Assembly (NCBI GenBank): GCA_045654885.1
Contig: JAZOOF010000054.1
Span: forward strand, 1 to 64,000
Direction of reading: 5' to 3'
Length of the DNA: 64,000 nucleotides
Source: HGM04593 sp045654885
GTDB lineage: Bacteria; Bacteroidota; Bacteroidia; Bacteroidales; Bacteroidaceae
In this document: piece by piece, positions 16,494 through 25,303 of the stretch
Layout of the letters: the number at the start of each line of letters is the position of its first letter
How positions within the stretch are numbered: the stretch's first letter is position 1
The notes under the pieces: generated by a model
What the model was told of the DNA's origin: nothing
Database searches by the model: none
Seen by the model: only the letters and a program-made list of their open reading frames with translations
Position numbers and translations under genes: made by a program

Positions 16494-18137
16494 ATGAAAA
16501 TATTTTACAGTATGGGAAGAAAAATAGTTTTTAATGTTACCCAAATGGGGGCAAGTCACGTGAAAAGCGGTAAGCCTTGTCAGGACCATTCGTTGAGTTG
16601 GGAATCGGATGACAAAACAGTGCAGGTTGCTATTGTTTGTGATGGCCATGGCGGTGATACCTATGTGCGCAGCGATGTCGGCTCTAAATTGGCAGCAGAA
16701 ATTGCATTGAGTAATATACGTAACTTTATTGATACGGTTTCTCCTGCTATATTTCTTGAAAAGAGCGCGGCTGTGACAGCGCGACCGAACGAGGAGGAGG
16801 ATGACCTTTTCCCTGCTGGTAAAAAGAGTGTTCCTGCCGATTTGACGGAGAGCGAGATTAAGCAGCTTGAGCAGGACAAGGCTTTCTATGCTGCAGTAGA
16901 GAATATACGTGAGCAGGACAGGCTGTTCTGCCAACTGTTTGCATGCATATATATGCAGTGGTGCGATGCCATACAGAAGGATGCCGATGACAACCCGTTT
17001 ACGGAGTTTGAGAAGGGCTGTTTTAAGAATGCTAAGATTGTGAAGGCTTATGGCACAACCTTGATGGCTTTTGTGCGCACACCGCTCTATTGGTTTGCGT
17101 TTCACATCGGTGATGGAAAAATGGTTGCCTGCAACAGGAATATGGAGTGGTTTGAGCCTGTACCCTGGGATTGCAACTGCTTCTTGAATATGACTACATC
17201 ATTGTGCAACAGCAACCCGATACCTATGTTCCGTTATGCGTTCAGCGGAAAGGGCGATTTCCCATCAGCGGTGATTCTGGGTTCCGACGGCTTGGACGAC
17301 TCGTGGGTGACAATGGATAATCTGCAGAACTTCTATTCGCAGACATTGTCTATCTTCAACGACTTGGGTGAGGAGAAGGCTGTGAAGGAGTTGAACGACT
17401 ATCTGCCTGTACTTAGCCAGAAGGGTAGCCGTGACGATATGTCCATGGCCGGAATCGTTGATATGGACGAGATAAAGTGCGGCTTGTTGATATACAATGA
17501 CAAACGTCAGCAGAGAGCCTTGAAGAAAAAGAAGGATGAATCGGAGACTGAACTTGGCAGGCTCAACAAGTTGAAGGCCGAGCTGGATGAAGATATCAGG
17601 AGGCTCACGGCCGAGATTGCGAAGCAAAAGGAGGAAAAAGAGTCCTGGTGGAGCCTGTTGTTGATGGAAAAATCAAAGAGGGAGTCCGACGTTGCTGCAA
17701 AAGAAGAGGTTTTAGCACAAAAGGCCAAGGAGATTGAACAGGTAAAAAAAGAGTATGAAGACAAGAGTGTCTCATACAATGAGTGGGCTCCTGTTGCCAA
17801 GAAGGAATATGAAGAGTTGCAGGCGAATATTGAAATGATTGCGCATTCTAATGAGGTGAAAACGCAAGAAGATTTGCTATTGTGGGAACTGCAGAAAAAC
17901 TCATTTGAAAATATGCAGCGACAACTCAAGGAACAGCGTATAAAAGAGAGAGGCGAGAGAATGGAGCAGTGTAACGAAGAGGCTCTGAAGGCTTTGGAGG
18001 ATGCTTCGGCGCAGTCTGCTGTTGATACTGAATATACTCCCGGTGAGTGTTGCGCAGAGAGTGCCGGGACTTTGGCGAATGATGCCGAGGTGTTGACTGA
18101 ATGTGACCCCGAGACATTGACAGAAAAACCGGAATAA
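16494..18137 (+). CDS. PP2C-family Ser/Thr phosphatase with C-terminal coiled coil
   Basis: A 547-residue protein. The N-terminal 320 residues are a PP2C domain: GKPCQDH near 25, VCDGHGGD near 48-55, ILGSDGLDDSW near 262-272 and GSRDDMSMAGIVD near 311-323. All the metal-binding Asp residues expected of the family are visible. From about 340 to 480 there is a long Lys/Glu-rich coiled coil, then an acidic tail. It should reverse the phosphorylation made by the kinase encoded two genes upstream of the vWA pair; the coiled coil probably docks it to a partner. A start at 16512 (MGRKIVFN) is equally possible. Confidence 0.85.
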   Translation: MKIFYSMGRKIVFNVTQMGASHVKSGKPCQDHSLSWESDDKTVQVAIVCDGHGGDTYVRSDVGSKLAAEIALSNIRNFIDTVSPAIFLEKSAAVTARPNEEEDDLFPAGKKSVPADLTESEIKQLEQDKAFYAAVENIREQDRLFCQLFACIYMQWCDAIQKDADDNPFTEFEKGCFKNAKIVKAYGTTLMAFVRTPLYWFAFHIGDGKMVACNRNMEWFEPVPWDCNCFLNMTTSLCNSNPIPMFRYAFSGKGDFPSAVILGSDGLDDSWVTMDNLQNFYSQTLSIFNDLGEEKAVKELNDYLPVLSQKGSRDDMSMAGIVDMDEIKCGLLIYNDKRQQRALKKKKDESETELGRLNKLKAELDEDIRRLTAEIAKQKEEKESWWSLLLMEKSKRESDVAAKEEVLAQKAKEIEQVKKEYEDKSVSYNEWAPVAKKEYEELQANIEMIAHSNEVKTQEDLLLWELQKNSFENMQRQLKEQRIKERGERMEQCNEEALKALEDASAQSAVDTEYTPGECCAESAGTLANDAEVLTECDPETLTEKPE

Positions 18138-18141
18138 TAAT

Positions 18142-18996
18142 ATGTTGCTTCACGAACTGCTATCAAGGATTGTACAGGAATTCGGTGAAGAGATTCTGAC
18201 GGAATACCGTTTGAAGGCCGTTGTTTCAGACTACTCTGCCGGGGCAATTGAAGACCGCTTCCAAGTGGTTATAGGACGCTCGGTGAATGACCGTATAGGC
18301 AATAGGTTGCTTGAACTGCGTGAACTTGACGAAGCCGATTTTGACTTGCGCCTGAATACCATTAAACAGAGCTTCCAGGAGGATAACTTTTTCCAGTACG
18401 GCATATCGGACTACATAATAGACTGCTATCTCTATGCACTGGGCTGGATTGACAGGGTAGAGGATTTTGACGAGGATGAGATGCAGCCCGGCACAGCAAA
18501 GGCCGGTGAACTCTCATTTATGGAGTGGAATGGTGCCGAGTATTGCGGAAATGTGAGCAAGGAGAATGAACGTTCTGGTTTTGGTGTGTGCAAAAAGGAG
18601 AACGGAAGTTACTATGCCGGTGAATGGAAACTTGACTTGCAGGCCGGTGTGGGAATGGAAGTAACACACGAAAGAGACAAATATGCCGGCGAATGGAACC
18701 TAAACCGCAGGAATGGAGTAGGTACAATGGTGCGCACCGATGGCATCCGTTATTCCGGTGAGTGGAAGAATGGCAAGATGCATGGTGTAGGAGTGTTGTT
18801 CTATCCGAATGGCGAACGTCTTTGTGCACGTTTTGTAAGCGGTAGGATTGAACAGGGCAGTGGTGTGTACTATCTGCAGGATGGCTCGTATGTCTTGGGG
18901 CATATGACCGATAATGGCCCCGATGGCAACTGCCAACATTATAAAAAAGATGGTTCTTGCGAAGCGGAGCGATGGATTTCTGGTGTTAAACAATAA
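18142..18996 (+). CDS. MORN-repeat protein
   Basis: A 284-residue protein. The N-terminal 115 residues are mostly helical and not recognised. From about residue 125 there are about five to six MORN-type repeats, clearest in YYAGEWKLDLQAGVGMEV, YAGEWNLNRRNGVGTMV and YSGEWKNGKMHGVGVLF. MORN repeats form beta-meander strips that bind proteins or lipids. Four bases separate it from the phosphatase gene. It is probably a scaffold or membrane-contact part of the system; no catalytic residues are apparent. Confidence 0.75.
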   Translation: MLLHELLSRIVQEFGEEILTEYRLKAVVSDYSAGAIEDRFQVVIGRSVNDRIGNRLLELRELDEADFDLRLNTIKQSFQEDNFFQYGISDYIIDCYLYALGWIDRVEDFDEDEMQPGTAKAGELSFMEWNGAEYCGNVSKENERSGFGVCKKENGSYYAGEWKLDLQAGVGMEVTHERDKYAGEWNLNRRNGVGTMVRTDGIRYSGEWKNGKMHGVGVLFYPNGERLCARFVSGRIEQGSGVYYLQDGSYVLGHMTDNGPDGNCQHYKKDGSCEAERWISGVKQ

Positions 18997-19008
18997 AAAT
19001 GAATAGCT

Positions 19009-20004
19009 ATGATGTTTTTCTTTGGTAAAAAAAATACAGAAAACGAAGCTGAGGTCTTGAATGAACCGCAGCAGGCCGATGAAACAGTAGAGAAGATTGT
19101 CCTTAACGAAGAGGGGCTGGAGTTGGAATTTACTCAAACGGAGGATGCAGGCTGCGAGGAACTCCCCGTTGAGGAGATTGTGCCTGTTGGCTCAGTAGAA
19201 GCAGTGCCCGATGAGCCTATGGAGGAAACAGAATGCATGCCCGAGGCGCAGGAGGATGAAACCGTCCCCTCAATGCAGGATGGCGCAGAGCCGGAAGGCG
19301 AGGAGTGCGCATCTATTGGCAGCAGCTGTTGCGGGGATGTTTGCGGACAGCTTGAAAAGAAAGTGTCGGGGCTGCACGAGACCATGTGCCGGATGCAGTC
19401 CTTGTTGGGCGCCATGTATCAGAGCCAACAGCAGATGGGCATGGTTCAGGATAGTATTGTAAGAGGCATGCAGGCACTGCAGGACAAGGTGGAGAATGTT
19501 GTGGAGTCACAGGAACTGACAATACAGAAACAGCATAATGCAGCCTTGAAATATCAGGAGGATGTGATTTACAAGATACAGAAGAACCTTATAATGGAGC
19601 TTATAGGCATATCGGACAACATAAGGATGATTCTGCAGAACAGTGAGAGTGAGCCCGGCTATGACCTGTTGGCCGCCGTGAAGGATTTGGGCGCATGGGT
19701 AGATGCTTCGTTGAGCAACAACTCTGTAAGGAGATTCCAGGATACAACGGCGGATGCAACCACAATGAACCGTAAACGCCAGCAGCTGGTAGACAAGGAA
19801 CCTACAGATGTAGAGGCCGAGCACAACACCTACAGGACAGTCTCTCCGGGATATGAGTGGAGTGTGCCATATCTTGTGGTTAACTCGGAAGTGCAACTGA
19901 AGAAGATACTTGAAGAGAATGCTGCACCGCAGATGTTCACCTATGTGATAAGGCCCGAAGAGATTGTGAAATTGGAGTATAGCGAAAATAATAAAGAAGA
20001 GTAA
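19009..20004 (+). CDS. Coiled-coil protein, possibly GrpE-like nucleotide exchange factor
   Basis: A 331-residue protein with a strongly acidic, probably disordered N-terminal third, a Cys cluster (SSCCGDVCG near 105), a coiled coil (about 115-190), a helical part (LIMELIGISDNIRMIL near 200) and a short beta-rich end with VIRPEEIVKLEY. The order of long coiled coil, helix bundle with a DNI/DNL-like motif and C-terminal beta part ending in an RP motif resembles GrpE. It sits six bases before an Hsp70 gene, which fits a dedicated exchange factor. The likeness is by eye and weak; it could equally be an unrelated coiled-coil adaptor. Confidence 0.45.
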   Translation: MMFFFGKKNTENEAEVLNEPQQADETVEKIVLNEEGLELEFTQTEDAGCEELPVEEIVPVGSVEAVPDEPMEETECMPEAQEDETVPSMQDGAEPEGEECASIGSSCCGDVCGQLEKKVSGLHETMCRMQSLLGAMYQSQQQMGMVQDSIVRGMQALQDKVENVVESQELTIQKQHNAALKYQEDVIYKIQKNLIMELIGISDNIRMILQNSESEPGYDLLAAVKDLGAWVDASLSNNSVRRFQDTTADATTMNRKRQQLVDKEPTDVEAEHNTYRTVSPGYEWSVPYLVVNSEVQLKKILEENAAPQMFTYVIRPEEIVKLEYSENNKEE

Positions 20005-20010
20005 GGATAT

Positions 20011-21522
20011 ATGAAAGATGTTTTTGGAATAGATTTGGGAACTACCAACTCTTGTATTGCTACTATTGGTGAGGATGGTCTGCCATATGTAATCAAGAAT
20101 CTCGATGATGAATATACAACCCCGTCGGTTGTGTTCTATGACGATGATGACCAGTACTATGTAGGCAAGGAGGCAAAGAGCGGCATGTCGGTCGAGGTTG
20201 ACCGCATTGTGGCATTCATCAAGCGTGAGATGTCGAACAAGAATTACAGCAGAACAATTGACGGCAAGAAGATTTCGCCGGTTGAGGTGTCGGCTCTCAT
20301 TTTGAAGAAGGTTGTCGATGATGCCAACGAGCAGCGAGGTTATGAAGGACTGCCGCCTATTCACAAGGCAGTCATCACCGTGCCGGCCTATTTTGGAAAC
20401 ATGGAGTGCGAGCTGACAAAGCAGGCCGGAAAGATTGCGGGTCTGGAGGTTCTCGACTTGCTCAACGAGCCTACAGCTGCAGCTTTGTCATATGGTACAA
20501 AGGGCTTGGAGGGAAAGACATTCATGATATATGACTTGGGTGGCGGTACATTCGATGTCAGCATCATGAGAATGCAGAACGGTGTTCTCAACACCCTCTC
20601 AACAAATGGCGACCATCACCTTGGCGGCGTGGACTGGGATATCTCGCTGCTCGATTATGTACTTATGCGAAACGGCTTGGACGTGACATATGAGGATATA
20701 AAGGACGACCGCGAATCGGGCAAGATGCTGTTGGCTGCCGAGAACTGCAAGAAGAATCTCTCAAAAAGCGAAAAGGCATCGTTCAAGCTTGTATACAAGC
20801 GCAAGCAGTATATCACAGAGATAAGCAGGGCGGTCTTCGAGGAGTTGACAAACGACTTGCTCGAGAAGACAATTGACATCATCAACCATGCCATAAGAAT
20901 ATCACGCGAGCCCAATGTCAAGATTGACGAGATTATTCTTGTGGGAGGCTCATCATACATGCCTATGGTTAAGGAGCGCCTGCAGCGCGAGTTCTCGTGC
21001 CCCATCCGCTTGGATAATCTCGAACCGGACAGGGCTGTTGCCAAGGGTGCTGCCCTTCATGCTGCAAAGCTGGTTGGCGACAAGACAACAAAGGTTGAGA
21101 TTGGTACCGACCTGGCAAGCCGCTCATATGGTATCCGCTGTCTCGACGAGAACGACATGCCACATGTGGCAAACGTCATCAAACGAACAGATGACCTCAT
21201 ATATCAGGGCACACGTGAATTCTACACCAGCGAGGAGGACCAGGTTGAAGTGCGTCTGGCCATATATGAGAATATCAGCGAAAAGGATTCAGTGGATTTG
21301 AACAAGTCTACACTGGTCGAGGAGAAGATGCTTACCTGGGGTTTCCCTGTGAAGAAAGGCACATGTGTTACCGTACACGTGTCGCGTAATTCCGACAGTA
21401 CTGTGCATATATGGGGCGAGTGCCAGGGCAAGCGTGCCGAGTTTGTAATACAATACAAGGGATTGTATACGGACAAGGAAGTGGAGGCTATGCGTCAGGA
21501 ACTGCAGGGTAAGAGAGTTTAA
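20011..21522 (+). CDS. Hsp70-family protein lacking the C-terminal lid
   Basis: A 503-residue DnaK-related protein. The ATPase domain (about 1-365) has the phosphate-binding GIDLGTTNSC at the N terminus, NEPTAAALSYG, YDLGGGTFDVSI near 173 and VGGSSYMPMVKERL near 310. A beta substrate-binding domain follows (about 370-490), and the protein then ends, without the helical lid of DnaK (usual length about 600-640). It is thus a short Hsp70, probably specialised to the products of this operon. It directly follows the GrpE-like gene; no J-domain gene is visible in the window. Confidence 0.9.
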   Translation: MKDVFGIDLGTTNSCIATIGEDGLPYVIKNLDDEYTTPSVVFYDDDDQYYVGKEAKSGMSVEVDRIVAFIKREMSNKNYSRTIDGKKISPVEVSALILKKVVDDANEQRGYEGLPPIHKAVITVPAYFGNMECELTKQAGKIAGLEVLDLLNEPTAAALSYGTKGLEGKTFMIYDLGGGTFDVSIMRMQNGVLNTLSTNGDHHLGGVDWDISLLDYVLMRNGLDVTYEDIKDDRESGKMLLAAENCKKNLSKSEKASFKLVYKRKQYITEISRAVFEELTNDLLEKTIDIINHAIRISREPNVKIDEIILVGGSSYMPMVKERLQREFSCPIRLDNLEPDRAVAKGAALHAAKLVGDKTTKVEIGTDLASRSYGIRCLDENDMPHVANVIKRTDDLIYQGTREFYTSEEDQVEVRLAIYENISEKDSVDLNKSTLVEEKMLTWGFPVKKGTCVTVHVSRNSDSTVHIWGECQGKRAEFVIQYKGLYTDKEVEAMRQELQGKRV

Positions 21523-21549
21523 TCAGCAGCGTATCGTGCACAGCATACT

Positions 21550-22722
21550 ATGGCAGTAAATCACATACTGGAACTTAAGGTAAAAAAGAGTATCAAGGAC
21601 CTTGATACTCTTATTAAAGTTATATATGCCTCGGAGGAGAATGCCGGCAAATACAAGGAAATAAGCGGTTTCATTGCCGGGATATTGGACCTCTTGTCGT
21701 CTGCAGCCCCAAACAAGGAGGCTGTAGAGGAGGCATGCGGCAAACTCAAGGATTTCGTTCAGTAGTATAACGACTCGGACGAGAACCTTGATGTGAAAAA
21801 GGCTGCAGGCCAGTTTGCATCGCGAGTGGCAACAATTGATAGCGAGGAGTATGATGAGTTCCTTGCCATGCTGCGGAGTGAGGACAAGGATGGCCTTTTG
21901 AAACATTTTGTCGAGGCACCGGCATCAATTGAGATAGTTGATGTCTCATTCTGCAACACCGATGCCGACAGCAACATAATAGAAGGTTACGGCAGCCCGC
22001 TGTACAGTGACACCGAGTATCTGAAACCACGCATCAGGTACCGTGTCATCACTCCCGGCCCCTCCATTGACATCTGGTACAAAATCTTCACTCCTGGCGG
22101 CACACTGGTCTACGGCGATGCCAAGCCGGGTTTCAGCTGGAAGGGTACCATAGACCGCGACGAGAAGAAAGTCTATAACACAGCCCTGGGCGGTTTTGGA
22201 AATGCCGACAAGGATTGCTATGCCGAGTGCGGTACCTGGACCATTGAGTTCTACGAAGGCAGCCGCATGCTCTACAGCACCACCTTCAATATCGGGAAGA
22301 GGGTAGCTGTTGAGAAGACGAGCGACCGGTATGACAAACCGCTACCTCCACCTCCGCCGCAGCCCAAGCCGCAACCAAGGCCAACCCCAACCCCCATGCC
22401 GGCACACAACGGGTCTTTATGGCATAGGTTCAAGGACAAGATTGAGTCCATTGGCGAATGGTTCGCCGGTGATGAGTCGGACGAGAAGATAGCAACTGTG
22501 TTCTACGTCATTGCACTGTTAATCTATGTAGTCTCTGTCATTTCGGTATGGGTGGACGATGGCTTCATATCTGCGCTTATTGCCGGTGTCATAGGCTTCT
22601 TTATCCTTGGAATTGCCTATTATGCCATTACAATTGTCTGCATGATTCTTAAATGGATATGCAGGATAATATTCTACAATGTGTGGACATTCCTTCTGTT
22701 CCTGTTGCTGTTGCTGCTGTAA
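21550..22722 (+). pseudogene. Membrane protein paralogue interrupted by an in-frame TAG
   Basis: Without the stop at 21763-21765 this would be a 390-residue protein colinear with the next gene (22787-24295). The paralogue reads KEVVQEYNDSGDNLDIKKAAGQ where this one reads KDFVQ-stop-YNDSDENLDVKKAAGQ, so one GAG to TAG change explains it. The parts are: N-terminal helices, a beta-sandwich-like middle (YLKPRIRYRVITPGPSID, WKGTIDRDEKKVYNTALGG), a Pro-rich linker, and two or more transmembrane helices near the end. It lacks the SH3 domain of its paralogue. TAG is a normal stop elsewhere in this operon, so recoding is unlikely; a recent inactivation or a sequence error is more likely. Confidence 0.75.
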
Positions 22723-22786
22723 CGTGGCTTTTTGAATTCTGAAAAAGTATTATAATTAAAAATATTGGTGACATTTAAATAACACT

Positions 22787-24295
22787 ATGGCTGTCAGTCA
22801 GATATTAGAAATGAAAGTTAAGCAGTGTGTAAAGAATATTGACACACTGGTAGAAGTGATATTCAGGCGTTCCAAGGAGAACGAAAGCAAGTACCTTGAG
22901 GTTACAGGTTCCATAGCAAATGTGTTGAATCTTTTAACTGCGGCATCTCCCAGCAAGGAGGCAGTTGAAGAGGCCTGCGGAAAACTCAAGGAAGTAGTAC
23001 AGGAGTATAACGACTCGGGAGATAATCTCGATATCAAAAAGGCTGCCGGTCAGTTGGCTTCAAGAATTGCAATAATTGGCAGCAATGAGTATAAGGATTT
23101 TATCACTTTGTTGCGTAGCGAGGACAAGGACGGCTTGCTTAAACACTTTGTAGAGCGCCCTGCCTCTATCGAAATCCTCGATGCGACATTTGCCAATACC
23201 GATGCCGATAACAATATCATAGGTGACTACGGTTCCACACTATACTACGATACCGAGTACCTGAAACCACGTATCAGGTACCGTGTCATCACCACCGGAC
23301 CATCCATTGACATATGGTACAAAATTTTCTCTCCAAGTGGCACATTGGTCTACAGTGATGCCAAACCCGGTTTCAGTTGGAAGGGTACCATCGACCGCAA
23401 TGAAAGGAAAATATACAACACCGCATTGGGCGGTTTTGGAAATACCAACAAGGATTGTTACAGCGAGTGCGGTACCTGGACCATTGAGTTCTATGAGGAT
23501 AGCCGCATGCTCTACCGCACAACGTTCGAGATAAACCACAGAGTTACACCCGAGGAGGTGTTGGAGATGATAGAAAAACAATCTAAAAAGACACCTCCAC
23601 CACCGCAGCCCAAGCCAACCCCTAAACCTACGCCCAAACCAACTCCTAAACCAACTCCAAAACCCACATATAAAAGCTCTTTATGGCAAAGGTTCAAGGA
23701 CAAGATTGAGTCTATTGGCGAGTGGTTTGCCGAGGAGGATTCCGATAGCGTAATTGCAATGATTTTCTACGTTTTGGCGGGAATTATATATGTAGGAGCT
23801 ATTGCTATAACGTGGATTGACGAGGGATTCTGGTCTGCACTCCTCGTAGGTATTGTAGGCTTCTTTATCATGGGATTGGCCTTTATTGGCATATCAATAG
23901 TCTCCATGATATTGAGGTGGATACTCAGAGTTATATTCCTAAATGTGTGGACATTCTTCATCACCCTTATTCTGCTGTTTGGATGGTTTGTCTACATTCC
24001 CTTGATGGTATACATGTCGAACCGCGGCTATGACGATGTCTATGATCCCATTACAGAGGAGGTGGAAGTGGTTGTTCCTACAACAACCTACTATTGCATC
24101 TCAAAAAAAGGATTGAAGGTGCGCGAATATCCATCGACAAGTGCCCCCCAATTGGGCTCGTTGACCTATGGCGAGGCTACAGAGGTCTATGAGATTGAGG
24201 GCAGCTTTGCAAAAATCAAGTACGACAAGGCCGAGAGTGGCGAGGCATGGGTGAGCAGCAAGTACATCTCGCAGACACCGCCATACTCCAATTAA
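22787..24295 (+). CDS. Membrane protein with beta-sandwich, Pro-rich linker and C-terminal SH3b domain
   Basis: A 502-residue protein, not matched to a named family. In order: helical region (about 1-115); beta-rich domain (about 118-245, YLKPRIRYRVITTGPSID, GTWTIEFYEDSRMLYRTTF); a linker built of PKPT repeats (about 270-290); several transmembrane helices (about 325-415); and a bacterial SH3 domain (about 430-495, GLKVREYPSTSAPQLGSLTYGE, then EAWVSSKYI). The membrane part and SH3 domain suggest an envelope anchor or sensor for the cytoplasmic phospho-signalling and chaperone proteins upstream. It is the last gene of the operon and a duplicate of the interrupted gene before it. Confidence 0.75.
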   Translation: MAVSQILEMKVKQCVKNIDTLVEVIFRRSKENESKYLEVTGSIANVLNLLTAASPSKEAVEEACGKLKEVVQEYNDSGDNLDIKKAAGQLASRIAIIGSNEYKDFITLLRSEDKDGLLKHFVERPASIEILDATFANTDADNNIIGDYGSTLYYDTEYLKPRIRYRVITTGPSIDIWYKIFSPSGTLVYSDAKPGFSWKGTIDRNERKIYNTALGGFGNTNKDCYSECGTWTIEFYEDSRMLYRTTFEINHRVTPEEVLEMIEKQSKKTPPPPQPKPTPKPTPKPTPKPTPKPTYKSSLWQRFKDKIESIGEWFAEEDSDSVIAMIFYVLAGIIYVGAIAITWIDEGFWSALLVGIVGFFIMGLAFIGISIVSMILRWILRVIFLNVWTFFITLILLFGWFVYIPLMVYMSNRGYDDVYDPITEEVEVVVPTTTYYCISKKGLKVREYPSTSAPQLGSLTYGEATEVYEIEGSFAKIKYDKAESGEAWVSSKYISQTPPYSN

Positions 24296-24312
24296 TAGAT
24301 TTATCGCATTCA

Positions 24313-24350
24313 ACAGAAAACCGGCCTCAACGGCCGGTTTTCTGTTTTTT
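24313..24350 (+). terminator. Rho-independent terminator of the TerY-P-like operon
   Basis: ACAGAAAACCGGCC and GGCCGGTTTTCTGT form a perfect 14-bp stem with a 5-base loop, followed by a run of T, 17 bases after the SH3-protein stop. It marks the end of the long operon. Confidence 0.9.
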
Positions 24351-24353
24351 ACA

Positions 24354-24373
24354 GGTAATAATATAGATGTTGA
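24354..24373 (+). repeat. Dispersed 20-base repeat, copy 1
   Basis: GGTAATAATATAGATGTTGA here is identical to 28324-28343, and both are followed by a variant of CCTGTCAT(C/A)CTGA. The two copies flank the menA/BASS/ATPase/HicB region in direct orientation. Confidence 0.7.
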
Positions 24374-24422
24374 TACGGCGTACCTTGTCATACTGAACTT
24401 TAACCACACTTTAAGTGTGCTT

Positions 24423-25289
24423 TCACCTTGCTATGGTTGCAACCAAAAGCATAAGCGAAAAGAGCAATAATGTTACCGCTGTCTTGCCAAGCAGCGGGTT
24501 TAGCGCTGTGCCGCGTGAATGTTTCAGCTGCATGCTGTTCTTAAAGTGCAGTGCAAGATAAACAGCCACAATGGGCAAGCTCCACAGGCGTAGCTCCATC
24601 CACACAGGGAACATTGCTACCATTGCCACCACGCCCGCAAGCATGTAGCACCACGCCATGACCTTGCGTCCGAAGATTACCACCGTAGTGTTCTTGTTCA
24701 CTGCCTTGTCGTCCTCCATGTCCCTGTAATTGTTTACAATGAGCACGTTTGCGGCAAGCAAGCCCACTGCAAACGATGTCAGCAAGGTGTGGAGGTCAAA
24801 GGTGCCTGTCTGTAGGTAACAGGTGAATGTCACGGGCACAATGCCAAAGAACATAATCACGGCAACATCGCCAAGCCCGTGATGCGACAAAGGGTAGGGG
24901 CCGGCACTGTATGCCAATGCAAACAGCGCAACCGCTGCACCCACAAATATGAGCCACCAAGGGCCAAAGTGCAGCATTGTGCAACCAATGATTGTTGCAA
25001 GCGCCAGTGTGGCATATGTGGCGCGTTTCATTGCAAGGGGAGAAATCTCCCCCTCGGTCACTCCGCGGCGGAATCCCTCGCGTCCCTTCCTGTCAATGCC
25101 GTTCTTGTAGTCGTAATATTCGTTGCCGAAGTTCGATGCAATCTGCGCCAACCCGGCAAACAGCATGCATTGCAGTGCCACAATGGCATTGAACGAGCCC
25201 TGTAGCATCGCACAGGCTGTGCCGCAGATGACCCCAGCAAGGCTCACCGGCAGTGTTCTCAAACGCATGGCTTCAATCCACTTTTTCAT
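24423..25289 (-). CDS. menA: 1,4-dihydroxy-2-naphthoate polyprenyltransferase
   Basis: A 288-residue integral membrane prenyltransferase of the UbiA superfamily with about eight or nine helices. The first prenyl-diphosphate/Mg site is NEYYDYKNGIDRKGR near residue 55 and the second NNYRDMEDDKAVNK near 190. The MRLRTLPVSLAGV start is typical of MenA. The enzyme attaches a polyprenyl chain to dihydroxynaphthoate to give demethylmenaquinone, the respiratory quinone route of Bacteroidales. It lies 14 bases after the BASS transporter gene on the same strand. No other men gene is in the window; the prenyl donor could come from the synthase at 49197. Confidence 0.9.
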   Translation of the reverse strand: MKKWIEAMRLRTLPVSLAGVICGTACAMLQGSFNAIVALQCMLFAGLAQIASNFGNEYYDYKNGIDRKGREGFRRGVTEGEISPLAMKRATYATLALATIIGCTMLHFGPWWLIFVGAAVALFALAYSAGPYPLSHHGLGDVAVIMFFGIVPVTFTCYLQTGTFDLHTLLTSFAVGLLAANVLIVNNYRDMEDDKAVNKNTTVVIFGRKVMAWCYMLAGVVAMVAMFPVWMELRLWSLPIVAVYLALHFKNSMQLKHSRGTALNPLLGKTAVTLLLFSLMLLVATIAR

Positions 25290-25303
25290 TCCAGTAGTGC
25301 TGT

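Noticed and set aside
21763..21765. TAG reassigned as a sense codon
   Set aside because: TAG is a normal stop for neighbouring genes (for example 16482-16484 and 54886-54888), so a point mutation or sequence error is simpler.
23600..23670. Short tandem repeats near a gene end
   Set aside because: They encode the PKPT linker in frame within a real gene and need no separate explanation.
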